Of a stretch of DNA of 33,681 nt, positions 6,623 through 14,794 are shown piece after piece. A program made the translations under genes and the position numbers. The notes beneath the pieces are model-generated. The model was given only the letters and a program-made list of their open reading frames with translations, was not told the DNA's origin and made no database searches. The DNA is from an uncultured Oscillospiraceae bacterium. GTDB lineage: Bacteria; Bacillota; Clostridia; Oscillospirales; Oscillospiraceae. The DNA is taken from the NCBI GenBank assembly GCA_910587255.1, contig CAJUKT010000078.1, positions 1 to 33,681 of the forward strand, read 5' to 3'. Numbering within the stretch: position 1 is the stretch's first letter; each line of letters opens with the position of its first letter.

Positions 6623-9049
6623 TCAGCGCAGGCAGGCGGCGGCCTGGGCCAGGGCCGCTCCGCCCCCCACCCGGTAGCCGCTGTTGGCGTAGACCGCCCG
6701 GCCCAAGCCGTCGCACACCACCGCCAGGGGCGGGGTGTCCGGGTCGCAGGCCAGCCGCCGGGCGAAGTCCTCTATGTCGTAGGCCCAGTCGTCCAGCAAT
6801 ACCCGGGCGGAGGGCCAGCGCCCCAGCACTCCAGCCAGGGTGGGCTGGGCCGCCCCCTCCGGGCGGCGCAGGAGAAACAGCACGTTTACCCCCAGGGCGT
6901 CCAGGGCGGGGCGCTGGCCGTCCAGCTCGGAGAGCAGGTGCTCGGTGGGCTCGGCCCCCTCCTCCGCCCACACCAGCAGGGTGGGGCGGCCATTCAAGCG
7001 GAAGATGTCGGCTGTCTCCCCGCCGTCCGGGGTGCGGGCGGGGGTGGGCGGCATGGGCAGGCAGGTCAGCGCCTGGGACAGGTCAAAGGGGCGCAGGCAC
7101 AGCTCCGCGTCCGCCGCCCCGCCGGGGGGGAGGTCCAGTTCCCGCCGGGCGGCGAGCTGGCTGCCGTTGGGCAGGCGCACACAGGTGATCAGCCGGTACC
7201 GCCCCGCAGGCAGGGGGATGGCGAGGGCGCCGTCCGTCCAGCTCCCGCCGTCCGGGTACAGGGGCAGCCAGCCCCCGTGCGCCCAGCGGGAGAGGGTCCA
7301 GTCCCGCCCGTAGGCAGGGGGGCTGCCGGGACAGGTCAGGCGCAGCGTGCCCGTCCGCTCCGGGCGGAGGGGGCGGAAGGCCCCGTCCTGCCAGAATTCA
7401 GGCGCGCCGTCCAGGGGGCGCAGCCGGGCGGGGACGCCCAGGGCGCGCAGGGCGGCGACCAGCAGCACCCGGCGGCTCTTTTCATCACAGCGCCCCGCCA
7501 GCAGCGCCGCCTGGGGCGGCCAGTACAGGGGGCGGTAACAGTCTGGGGCCGGGCGCAGGGAGGTGCGCTCCTCCAGCCAGGCGGCCAGGGCGGCGGGGCT
7601 GTCCCCCATGGAGGGCAGAAAATCCGGCAGATCCCCCCGCCAGGGGGTCAGCGGCTCCAGGGCTGCCCGGGGGCAGGCCAGATACCGCCAGTAGACCTCC
7701 TCCGGCACGCCGGGGGGAGGGGGAGGAAGATTTTGCAGATGGTCTTCAAGAACGGCGCAGCCGGCGTCCCGCAGGTCCTTGGCGGACAAGGTGCGGGCCA
7801 GGGCCTCCCGGCGGGGGTCGCCGTCCAGGGTGAGGAAGGCGGCCATCTGGCCGGAATTTCCCCGCGCCCCGCGCAGCAGGTCCTCCCGTCCGGGGAGGGT
7901 GCGGGCCTGGCCGGGATGGTACTGCGCCGCCAGCCGCTGCTCCCGGAGGGCGGCGCACCGGGCCAGCTCCTGGGCCCTCTGCCGCTTTTGATCCGGGGTG
8001 AGCGGGCGGGCGCGGGCGGGGTCCGGGGCGGGGGCATGTACGTCAAAGCTGACCCAGCCCGTGTCACCCGCCGGGCGGGGGGCCAGCGGCAGGGTGAGCT
8101 CCGCCCCGTCGCAATCCCCCTCGGCCGCAAGGGGCCCCAGGCTGGCCAGCACGTGGACGCTGCCCAGCCCCAGCTCCGCCTGGGCGCAGCCATCCTCCCC
8201 GGCGGTGAGGACGGCAATGGTGTGGAAAAAGCCGTCGTTGAGCAGCTGCACCTCAATGCGGGCGCCGGCGGCGGGCCTGCCCTGCGCCAGCGCCCGGAGG
8301 GTGACGGTGCGGGTCTGGGCGTACCGGGGGGTCTGGTTATACCAGTACACCCCGCCGTCCCGGCCCAAAGGTTCGCCGTGGAGGGGGGAGGAGCCGGGCC
8401 CAAACAGGCGGCTGTGCACCAGCACCGCCCGGGAGGCGGCGGTGTTGAACCAGCCCCGGTCCAGCACCGGCTCGGGCTCACAGGCCCCCAAAAAATGCCA
8501 CGTTCCATCGCACAGCGCCTCCACCCAGGCGTGGTTGTCACCGCAATGGGCCCAGCGGGGGGCGTATACCTGCCGGGCGGCGATGCCTACGCTGCGCAGG
8601 GCGGACACCAGGAAGGCGGACTCCTCCCCGCACCGCCCGCTGCCGCAGCGGTATACCGTCAGGGGGGAGGCGGTGCGCTCGTCCTGGGCCTGGTAGGAGG
8701 CGTGCTCACAGCACCAGCGGTTTACCTCCAGCACCCGCTGCCCGGCGCCGGGCAGATCCCGCACCCTGGGCCACAGCGAGCGGTGGAACAGCCTGCGGTG
8801 AAAGGACAGGTCCTCGTCGTTCACCCGGGGGAAAAGGACATAGTGGGCAAAGATCTCCCATTCCAGCGCCCCGCACCAGGGGGCCTGCTCCCGCAGGGCC
8901 AGGGCATGGCGGGCGAAGCGCAGGAAGAGGGGGAAGGGGTAGCAGTCCAAATCGCTGTCCGGCAGGTGGTCCCGGAGAAATTCCATAGCCCGGCGCAGCT
9001 CCCCGGAGAGGAAGGGGAGCCGCGCCGACCAGCGCTCCTTACGACTCAT
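6623..9049 (-). CDS. Large transglutaminase-like superfamily protein
   Basis: An 808-residue protein with no signal peptide. The core near residues 130-210 is a transglutaminase-like fold: SGRCGEESAFLVSALRSVGIAAR carries the candidate catalytic Cys, and GDNHAWVEALCDGTWHFLG the His. The position where most members have an Asp reads GACEPEPVLDRGWF, so the third residue may be a Glu or a displaced Asp. Long beta-rich segments follow, and the C-terminus (PTLLVWAEEGAEPTEHLL) has a thioredoxin-like look that I would not press. The ATG at 9049 overlaps the end of the aminopeptidase gene by 11 bases, suggesting coupled translation. With a peptidase and a fucosidase upstream, a role in handling host or dietary glycoprotein peptides is plausible but inferred. 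Confidence 0.78.
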   Translation of the reverse strand: MSRKERWSARLPFLSGELRRAMEFLRDHLPDSDLDCYPFPLFLRFARHALALREQAPWCGALEWEIFAHYVLFPRVNDEDLSFHRRLFHRSLWPRVRDLPGAGQRVLEVNRWCCEHASYQAQDERTASPLTVYRCGSGRCGEESAFLVSALRSVGIAARQVYAPRWAHCGDNHAWVEALCDGTWHFLGACEPEPVLDRGWFNTAASRAVLVHSRLFGPGSSPLHGEPLGRDGGVYWYNQTPRYAQTRTVTLRALAQGRPAAGARIEVQLLNDGFFHTIAVLTAGEDGCAQAELGLGSVHVLASLGPLAAEGDCDGAELTLPLAPRPAGDTGWVSFDVHAPAPDPARARPLTPDQKRQRAQELARCAALREQRLAAQYHPGQARTLPGREDLLRGARGNSGQMAAFLTLDGDPRREALARTLSAKDLRDAGCAVLEDHLQNLPPPPPGVPEEVYWRYLACPRAALEPLTPWRGDLPDFLPSMGDSPAALAAWLEERTSLRPAPDCYRPLYWPPQAALLAGRCDEKSRRVLLVAALRALGVPARLRPLDGAPEFWQDGAFRPLRPERTGTLRLTCPGSPPAYGRDWTLSRWAHGGWLPLYPDGGSWTDGALAIPLPAGRYRLITCVRLPNGSQLAARRELDLPPGGAADAELCLRPFDLSQALTCLPMPPTPARTPDGGETADIFRLNGRPTLLVWAEEGAEPTEHLLSELDGQRPALDALGVNVLFLLRRPEGAAQPTLAGVLGRWPSARVLLDDWAYDIEDFARRLACDPDTPPLAVVCDGLGRAVYANSGYRVGGGAALAQAAACLR

Positions 9050-10397
9050 CGGCCAACCCCCGGCACAGCTCGTACAGGGTGGACACGCCCGCCCCGGTGG
9101 CCCCGGCGGTCTGGTACTCCCAGCGGGGCCGGTCCACCCAGGCGGTGCCCGCGATGTCCAGGTGAATCCAGGGCAGGCCCTGGGCGAACGCGCCCACAAA
9201 CAGTCCGGCGGTGATGGCCCCGCAGCCGTCGCTGGACTGGTTGCACAGGTCGGCCACCGGACTTTCGATCATCTTTTCGTATTCGGGGAAGTGGGGGAGG
9301 CGCCAGTACTGCTCCCCGGCCCGGGCGGCGGCGTTTAGCAGGGCGGCGCAGAAGCCGTCGTCGTTGGACAAAAGCCCCGCTGTGGTAAAGCCCAGGGCGG
9401 CCACGCACGCCCCGGTGAGGGTGGCGATGTCCACCACCTTTGCCGCGCCCTCCAGCTGGATGGCGTAGGTGACGGCGTCGGCCAGGATAAGGCGGCCCTC
9501 CGCGTCGGTGTTGTTCACCTGGATGGTTTTGCCGGACATGGAGCGGATCACGTCGCCGGGGAGGAAGCTGTCCGCCGACAGGCGGTTTTCCACCGCCGGG
9601 ATGACGGCCACCGCGTTCACCGGGATTTTGTTCTCCGCCAGGGCCAGCAGCGCGCCGCACACCGCCGCGCCCCCGGCCATATCCCCCCGGGTGCCCTTGA
9701 GCCCTGCGGCGGTTTTGAGGCAGTAGCCGCCGGTGTCGCAGCACACCCCCTTGCCCACCAGGGCGATGGGGGGGACGCCCTGCTTCCCGCCCCGCCAGCG
9801 CAGCACGATAAGCTGGGGCGGATGTATGGCGCTGTCCGCCACGGCGTGGTAAGCCCCCATGCCCAGAGCCCGGGTCCGGGCCTGGTCCAGGAGCTCCACT
9901 TCCACGCCCAGCTCCCCGGCGGCCTGGGCCATCCGCCGGGCCATGTCCTCTGGGGTGAGCAGGTTGGCGGGGCAGTTCACCAGATCCCGGGCAAAGCACA
10001 CCGCACGGGTCACCGCGTCCGCCTGGGCCAGGGCGGCCTCCAGGCCCGATCCACCGGCGAGATAGAGGGCAAAGGGCTTGTCCTCCCCCTGCTTCCAGCT
10101 GGGCTGGCGGTAGCAGGCCAGCTCCGCCCCCTGGGCCAGGGCGGCCGCCCCCTCCGGCCCCAGCGCTTTTACCGCCGGGGCGGCGTCCAGCACGGCGCTG
10201 TCCGCCCCCAGTTCCCGCAGGACCTTTACCGCCTTGGCGGCGGCGCGGCGGAGGGTGTTTTCAGTGGGCTGCCCGCCCAGGCAGACGGACAGCACGCGCC
10301 CCTCCTCCTTCATGCGCAGGGACAGGGCCGCGCCCTCCCCGTTAAGCTCCAACTCCACCCGCCATTGGGCGGATTCCCCTTGCCAAAGTTTGACCAC
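9039..10397 (-). CDS. pepA: Leucyl aminopeptidase, M17 family
   Basis: A 452-residue cytosolic di-metal aminopeptidase releasing N-terminal residues from peptides. The M17 signature NTDAEGRLILADAV is present, as are the metal/catalytic segments VGKGVCCDTGGYCLK and KGTRGDMAGGAAV and the C-terminal HLDIAGTAW. Length is slightly short of the usual 480-500, mostly in the N-terminal domain. The start is GTG at 10397 with GAGGAGG nine bases upstream. A TATAAA lies further upstream (complement of 10437-10442) without a good -35, so the gene may also be read from the fucosidase promoter. Cytosol aminopeptidase is a firm family call; substrate range is not known. Confidence 0.93.
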   Translation of the reverse strand: MVKLWQGESAQWRVELELNGEGAALSLRMKEEGRVLSVCLGGQPTENTLRRAAAKAVKVLRELGADSAVLDAAPAVKALGPEGAAALAQGAELACYRQPSWKQGEDKPFALYLAGGSGLEAALAQADAVTRAVCFARDLVNCPANLLTPEDMARRMAQAAGELGVEVELLDQARTRALGMGAYHAVADSAIHPPQLIVLRWRGGKQGVPPIALVGKGVCCDTGGYCLKTAAGLKGTRGDMAGGAAVCGALLALAENKIPVNAVAVIPAVENRLSADSFLPGDVIRSMSGKTIQVNNTDAEGRLILADAVTYAIQLEGAAKVVDIATLTGACVAALGFTTAGLLSNDDGFCAALLNAAARAGEQYWRLPHFPEYEKMIESPVADLCNQSSDGCGAITAGLFVGAFAQGLPWIHLDIAGTAWVDRPRWEYQTAGATGAGVSTLYELCRGLADES

Positions 10398-10517
10398 GAT
10401 GTGTTTCCTCCTCTATTTATCAATGATTGCCGTTTGTTTATAGATGCCGAGCTGGCAGAATCGAAGCGATTATCCCGCCGCTTTCCAGGATATCCCCACG
10501 CAGCGCAGCCCCTTTTC

Positions 10518-11834
10518 CTATGCCCCGGGCCGCAGGCGGATCTCCAGCACCGTGTCGATGGGGTCGGGCAGCGCCGGATCGGGGCCCAGGTCGGCGAAGG
10601 CCAGGCCGGGATAGTCGCTGTGCACCCAGCTCTGGGACAGCTTCACCTCGCTGCCGTCCGCCAGGCGGCGGATGGACAAAATGCGGTCCTTATCCACCCC
10701 AAACAGGGGGAGAGGGCCCACGGTGTTCTCAAAGATGTGAACGTACAGCCGGTCCCCCCGGCGGGTGTACCGGCCAAAGTCGGGCTTGGGCAGCCCCGCC
10801 GGGCCGCAGCCGTAGACGCTTTCCCCGTTTTGGTCCATCCACCGGCCCATCTCCGCCAGCACGGCCAGGGACTGGGCGGGGAAGCGGCCCTGGGCATCGG
10901 GCCCCACGTTGAGCAGCAGGTTGCCCCCCTTGGACACGCACTCCACCAGCTTTTTGATGAGCATGGGGGCGGGCTTATAGAAATGGTCCTGGGCGCAGTA
11001 GCCCCAGTGGTTGTTCATGGTGACGCAGCTCTCCCATACCAGGGGGCGGCCCTGGGCGTCACGCAGGCCGTCCGGCGGGACGATCTGCTCGGGACTGACG
11101 AAGTCCCCGTGGAAGGGGGTGGGGGCGCAGGCGGCCAGGGAGCCGAAGCCCTCCCCGCTCACCTCCAGGCGGTTGTTCACCACCACATCGGGCTGGAGTG
11201 AGCGCACCATCTCCATCAGCTGTGTCCCCCGCCACGCCTCCCCCCGCAGTTCGCCGTAAGAAAAGTCGAACCACAGAAGGTCCAGTTTTCCGTAATTGGA
11301 GCACAGCTCCCGCACTTGGGCGTGCATGTAGTCCAGGTAGCGGCCGAAATCCCGGCCCTCGTTGGAATACGCCGGGTCGTCCCGCATGGGGTGGTTGCGG
11401 TCGCCGTAGTGGGGGAAGTCGGGGTGGCGCCAGTCGATGAGGGAGAAGTACAGCCCCGCCCGCAGCCCGGCCTCCCGGGCGGCGTCCAGGAATTCCCGGA
11501 CGAAATCCCGGCCCGCGGGGCTGTTGGTGGACTTGAACTCGGTGTACGCGCTGTCGAACATACAGAAGCCGTCGTGGTGCTTGGCGGTGAGGACGGCGTA
11601 CTGCATCCCGGCCCCCTTGGCCGCCGCCATCCACGAGCGCATATCACAGTGCCTGGGGTTGAACTGGGCCATGAGGGGGTCGTAAGCCCCGTTGGGAATG
11701 CGCTCCACGCTGCGCACCCACTCCCCCCGGGCGGGGATGGCGTACAGCCCCCAGTGCAGAAACAGGCCGAACCGGGCCCGGGTGAACCAGGCCGTCCGGC
11801 GCTCGTAGGCGTCCCGGTCGAATACAAAGGGCAT
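10518..11834 (-). CDS. GH29 alpha-L-fucosidase
   Basis: A 438-residue glycoside hydrolase family 29 enzyme, a retaining alpha-L-fucosidase that removes fucose from host or dietary glycans. The N-terminal TIM barrel starts at RFGLFLHWGLYA; TAKHHDGFCMFDS is the conserved substrate-pocket segment, and LDLLWFDFS places the nucleophile at Asp190. NNHWGY and GGNLLLNVGPDAQG are further GH29 hallmarks. There is no signal peptide, so it probably acts inside the cell on imported oligosaccharides. The ATG at 11834 follows GAGGAGG, seven bases upstream. It is divergent from cutC and 120 bases upstream of pepA in the same direction. The acid/base residue varies in this family and is not assigned. Confidence 0.94.
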   Translation of the reverse strand: MPFVFDRDAYERRTAWFTRARFGLFLHWGLYAIPARGEWVRSVERIPNGAYDPLMAQFNPRHCDMRSWMAAAKGAGMQYAVLTAKHHDGFCMFDSAYTEFKSTNSPAGRDFVREFLDAAREAGLRAGLYFSLIDWRHPDFPHYGDRNHPMRDDPAYSNEGRDFGRYLDYMHAQVRELCSNYGKLDLLWFDFSYGELRGEAWRGTQLMEMVRSLQPDVVVNNRLEVSGEGFGSLAACAPTPFHGDFVSPEQIVPPDGLRDAQGRPLVWESCVTMNNHWGYCAQDHFYKPAPMLIKKLVECVSKGGNLLLNVGPDAQGRFPAQSLAVLAEMGRWMDQNGESVYGCGPAGLPKPDFGRYTRRGDRLYVHIFENTVGPLPLFGVDKDRILSIRRLADGSEVKLSQSWVHSDYPGLAFADLGPDPALPDPIDTVLEIRLRPGA

Positions 11835-11857
11835 AAAACCGCCTCCTCTTCAAAGCT

Positions 11858-11886
11858 ATTTTACCGGGTTCTTCCCCGTATGACAA
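11858..11886 (-). promoter_or_regulatory. Promoter of the fucosidase gene
   Basis: On the minus strand TTGTCA (complement of 11881-11886) and TAAAAT (complement of 11858-11863) are 17 bases apart, with the -10 located 24 bases before the ATG. It lies back to back with the cutC promoter. Confidence 0.7.
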
Positions 11887-11893
11887 GCCCCTG

Positions 11894-11922
11894 TTGACAG
11901 CAGGGGGCGGGAAATATATAAT
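11894..11922 (+). promoter_or_regulatory. Consensus promoter of cutC
   Basis: A perfect TTGACA (11894-11899) and TATAAT (11917-11922) with a 17-base spacer. Strong, apparently unregulated expression is expected; no operator palindrome is seen. Confidence 0.85.
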
Positions 11923-11953
11923 GTCCAGTACATAACAAAAGGGGGACGGGAAC

Positions 11954-12712
11954 ATGGGCAGGATTCTGCTTGAGGTATGCTGCGGCAGCGCGGACGACGT
12001 GATTGAGGCCCACCGGGGCGGGGCGGACCGGGTGGAGCTGAACTGCGACCTGTTCCACGGGGGGCTGACCCCCACCCTGGGCTCCCTGCTGGTGGCCAAG
12101 CGGGAGACGGGGATGAAGATCATCGCCATGGTGCGCCCCCGGGAGGGGGGCTTTTGCTACACCCAGGCGGAGTTTGCCGCCGCTGTGGAGGACGGGAAGC
12201 TGCTGCTGGAGCACGGGGCGGACGGGCTGGCCTTCGGCTTTCTCCGGGAGGACGGTACGGTGGACGCACAGCGCACCGGGGTGCTGGCGGAGCTGTGCCG
12301 GGAGAGGGGGAAGGAGCCGGTGTTCCACCGGGCCATCGACGTGACGCCGGACTGGCGTGCGGCGCTGGACGTGCTCATGGAGCTGGGGGTGGCCAGGGTG
12401 CTCACCAGCGGGCAGCAGGCCAGCGTGCCCCTGGGGGCGGACACCATCCGGCAGATGGGGGAATACGCCGCCGGGCGCATCGAGATCCTCCCCGGCGGCG
12501 GCGTCAACGCCCGGAACCTGGAGTGGGTGGCCGCCCAGACCGGCTGCACCCAGCTGCACATGTCCGGCCACACCGTCCGAAACGACCCCTCCGCCCGGAA
12601 CGGCCGGGGCATCCACTACGGCGGCTGCCTGTATCCCCCCGAGGACAGCTATAAGGTGGTGGACGGGGCGTATGTCTCCGGCGTGGCGGCGGCGCTGAAA
12701 AATAAGGCTTGA
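11954..12712 (+). CDS. cutC: CutC family protein
   Basis: A 252-residue TIM-barrel protein of the CutC family. It was named from E. coli copper tolerance, but its enzymatic activity is unsettled. Family segments include LLEVCCGSADDVIEAHRGGA, RVELNCDLFHGGLTPTLG, MVRPREGGFCY, GLAFGFLREDG, FHRAIDV, VLTSGQQASV and the C-terminal ILPGGGVNARN and QLHMSGH. Length is typical. The ATG at 11954 has GGGGGAC seven bases upstream, and a consensus promoter lies 31 bases before it. The gene overlaps the -35 of the next promoter at its stop codon. It is not next to the copper operon at 24.6 kb, so a copper role should not be assumed from context. Confidence 0.92.
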   Translation: MGRILLEVCCGSADDVIEAHRGGADRVELNCDLFHGGLTPTLGSLLVAKRETGMKIIAMVRPREGGFCYTQAEFAAAVEDGKLLLEHGADGLAFGFLREDGTVDAQRTGVLAELCRERGKEPVFHRAIDVTPDWRAALDVLMELGVARVLTSGQQASVPLGADTIRQMGEYAAGRIEILPGGGVNARNLEWVAAQTGCTQLHMSGHTVRNDPSARNGRGIHYGGCLYPPEDSYKVVDGAYVSGVAAALKNKA

Positions 12713-12737
12713 CAATCCCCGCCAAAAGGGATATACT
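12709..12737 (+). promoter_or_regulatory. Promoter of the leader peptide and ABC exporter operon
   Basis: TTGACA (12709-12714) overlaps the cutC stop codon, and TATACT (12732-12737) follows after 17 bases. The -10 lies 40 bases before the leader ORF start, giving a transcript that includes the leader ORF and the terminator at 12897-12928. Confidence 0.8.
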
Positions 12738-12777
12738 TGGCAACGCTGTAAAAATTTTTTGAAATGAGGCGCGCGAT

Positions 12778-12861
12778 ATGTTGAATCAGCTGTTTTTTGG
12801 CAAGAAGAATACAGGCAGTGTGGGACTGTTGGGATATTTGCGCGCCTTGGGGATGGACTAA
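12778..12861 (+). CDS. 27-residue leader peptide of the ABC exporter
   Basis: A 27-codon ORF beginning MLNQLFFGKKNTG and ending GYLRALGMD before TAA. GAGG lies eight to nine bases before the ATG. It sits between a good promoter and an intrinsic terminator, followed by the heterodimeric exporter genes. This matches the layout of B. subtilis bmrB-bmrC-bmrD, where translation of a short ORF in the presence of ribosome-targeting drugs relieves termination. The last codons of this ORF (12849-12857) can pair with 12869-12877 over nine bases, so a ribosome near the stop codon would disrupt that stem. Regulation is inferred; the sequence itself is not recognised. Confidence 0.65.
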   Translation: MLNQLFFGKKNTGSVGLLGYLRALGMD

Positions 12862-12896
12862 TCGGGCTTCCATTCCCGGTCATTTTGTGGTATGCG

Positions 12897-12928
12897 GCGT
12901 CCCTTCTGTCCAAGAAGGGGCGCTTTTT
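12897..12928 (+). terminator. Terminator/attenuator before the ABC exporter genes
   Basis: An 11-bp stem (12897-12907 with 12913-12923, one G-U pair) and a five-base loop are followed by TTTTT. It lies 35 bases after the leader stop and 24 bases before the exporter ATG, so it would block the operon unless relieved. I could not identify a convincing antiterminator by eye. Confidence 0.8.
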
Positions 12929-12952
12929 GCGTCCATTGGAAAGGAGTAGAGT

Positions 12953-14794
12953 ATGGAATCACAGACAAAATTGTCCCGGCGGGAAAAGACCGGCATGATT
13001 GTGCGCTATCTGCGGGGGTGCTGGGGCTTCTTCGCCGGGGCCGTTGTGCTGGCCTGGATGAACACCGCCTGCAATGCCCTAGTGCCCCAGATCATCAGCT
13101 TCACCGTGGACTCGGTGCTGGGGGGCGAGCCCCCCGATCTGCCCGGCTTTCTGCGCCCGCTGATCCCCGTGGATCAGCTGCGGGCCGAGCCCTTGTCCTT
13201 TTTGTGGCTGGCGGCGGGGGTGGTGGTGCTGGCGGCGGCGGTGCGGGGCGTTTGCATCTACGGTATGCGCATCAACCTGGCCAAGGGCTCCGAGGGCTTT
13301 GTGAAGGGCCTGCGGGACGGCCTGTATAGCCACATCCAGCGCCTGAGCTTTGCCTGGCACACCGCCCACGCCACCGGCGATATCATCCAGCGGTGCACCT
13401 CCGACGTGGAGGTCATCCGCACCTTTGTCTGCAATCAGCTGATGGAGGTGGTGCGCACGGTGTTCCTCATTGTGCTCTACTCCTCCATCATGGTGGCGAT
13501 GAACTGGCGCTTGGCCATGGTGTCGCTGGCCTTCATCCCCATCTCGCTGCTGGCCTCGTGGGTGTTTTACGGCAAGATCTCCACCCGGTTCAAGGCCGCG
13601 GACGAGGCGGAGGGCGAGCTGACCACCTGCACCCAGGAGAACCTCACCGGCGTGCGGGTGGTGCGGGCGTTCGGCCGGGAAAAATTTGAGATCGACCGGT
13701 TTGGCGAGAAAAACGACCACTTCTCCGCCCTCTGGGTGGAGCTGGGCAGGCTGCTCAGCGTCTACTGGGCGTCAGGGGCCTTCCTCACCGCCGCCCAGGT
13801 GATGGCGGTGATCGTGGCCGGGACGGTGGAGGCGGTGAACGGCGGGCTGTCCCTGGGCGATTTCCAGGCCTTCGTCATCTACAACAGCGCCATGGCCTGG
13901 CCGGTGCGGTCGCTGGGCCGGGTGCTGTCCGACATGAGCAAGGCCGGGGTGTCCCTGGACCGGGTGGGCTACATCCTCCAGGCCGGCGAGGAGAAGGACG
14001 GTCCGCAGGCCAAGGCCGCCCGCTTGTCCGGCGATATCGTGTTCGACCACGTCACCTTCGGCTACGAGGGGCAGGAGGTTCTCCGGGACGTGTCCTTCAC
14101 CATCCCCTGGGGGTCCACCTTCGCCATCCTGGGGGGCACCGGGTCGGGTAAGTCCACCCTGGTCCACCTGCTGGACCGCCTGTATGACCTGGGGGAGGGC
14201 CAGGGGAAAATCACTGTGGGCGGCACGGATATCCGGGATATTTCCCGGGAGGAGCTGCGCCGCCAGATCGGCCTGGTGCTCCAGGAGCCCTTCCTGTTCT
14301 CCCAGACCATCCGGGAGAACATCGCCGCCACAAGGCCGGACGCCGCGGAGGAGGAGCTGCGCGCCTGCGCGCAGATCGCCTGTGTGGACGAGGCCATCAC
14401 GGAGCTGGCCGAGGGCTGGGACACGGTGGTGGGCGAGCGGGGGGTCACCCTGTCCGGCGGGCAGAAGCAGCGGGTGGCCATCGCCCGGATGCTGCTGCAA
14501 AACGCGCCGGTGATGGTGTTCGACGATTCGCTGTCCGCCGTGGACGCGGAGACGGACGCCAGAATCCGCGCCGCGTTGAAGCAGCGCATGTCGGACGCCA
14601 CCGTTATCCTCATCTCCCACCGGGTAACCAGCCTGATGCAGGCCGACCGCATCCTGGTGCTGGACGGCGGGCGGGTGGCGGACGTGGGCTCCCACGCCGA
14701 GCTCATCTCCCGGCCGGGCATTTACAGGGAAATCTATGACATTCAGATGAGCAGCGACGACCGGGCGCTCATTGAGAAGGGGGGCGAGGCGTAA
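12953..14794 (+). CDS. ABC multidrug exporter half-transporter, degenerate-site subunit
   Basis: A 613-residue half transporter: six membrane segments in the first 330 residues, then an ATP-binding domain. Walker A is GGTGSGKST, the Q-loop LVLQEPFLFSQT, the signature LSGGQKQRVAIAR and the switch ISHRVTS. Walker B ends VMVFDDSLSAVD, so the catalytic Glu is replaced by Asp. With the next gene it should form a heterodimer in which one ATP site is degenerate, as known for BmrC/BmrD and TM287/288. AAGGAG lies six bases before the ATG. The stop overlaps the next ATG by one base. Expression is probably controlled by the upstream leader and terminator. Substrates are likely drugs or lipids but unknown. 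Confidence 0.9.
   Translation: MESQTKLSRREKTGMIVRYLRGCWGFFAGAVVLAWMNTACNALVPQIISFTVDSVLGGEPPDLPGFLRPLIPVDQLRAEPLSFLWLAAGVVVLAAAVRGVCIYGMRINLAKGSEGFVKGLRDGLYSHIQRLSFAWHTAHATGDIIQRCTSDVEVIRTFVCNQLMEVVRTVFLIVLYSSIMVAMNWRLAMVSLAFIPISLLASWVFYGKISTRFKAADEAEGELTTCTQENLTGVRVVRAFGREKFEIDRFGEKNDHFSALWVELGRLLSVYWASGAFLTAAQVMAVIVAGTVEAVNGGLSLGDFQAFVIYNSAMAWPVRSLGRVLSDMSKAGVSLDRVGYILQAGEEKDGPQAKAARLSGDIVFDHVTFGYEGQEVLRDVSFTIPWGSTFAILGGTGSGKSTLVHLLDRLYDLGEGQGKITVGGTDIRDISREELRRQIGLVLQEPFLFSQTIRENIAATRPDAAEEELRACAQIACVDEAITELAEGWDTVVGERGVTLSGGQKQRVAIARMLLQNAPVMVFDDSLSAVDAETDARIRAALKQRMSDATVILISHRVTSLMQADRILVLDGGRVADVGSHAELISRPGIYREIYDIQMSSDDRALIEKGGEA

Noticed and set aside
6296..9214. 972-codon open frame on the plus strand
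   Set aside because: Antisense to the transglutaminase-like gene and reading through a terminator repeat; no domain or ribosome site.
11954..12712. cutC as part of the copper operon
   Set aside because: It is 12 kb from csoR-copA, has its own consensus promoter without a CsoR site, and the family's link to copper is uncertain.
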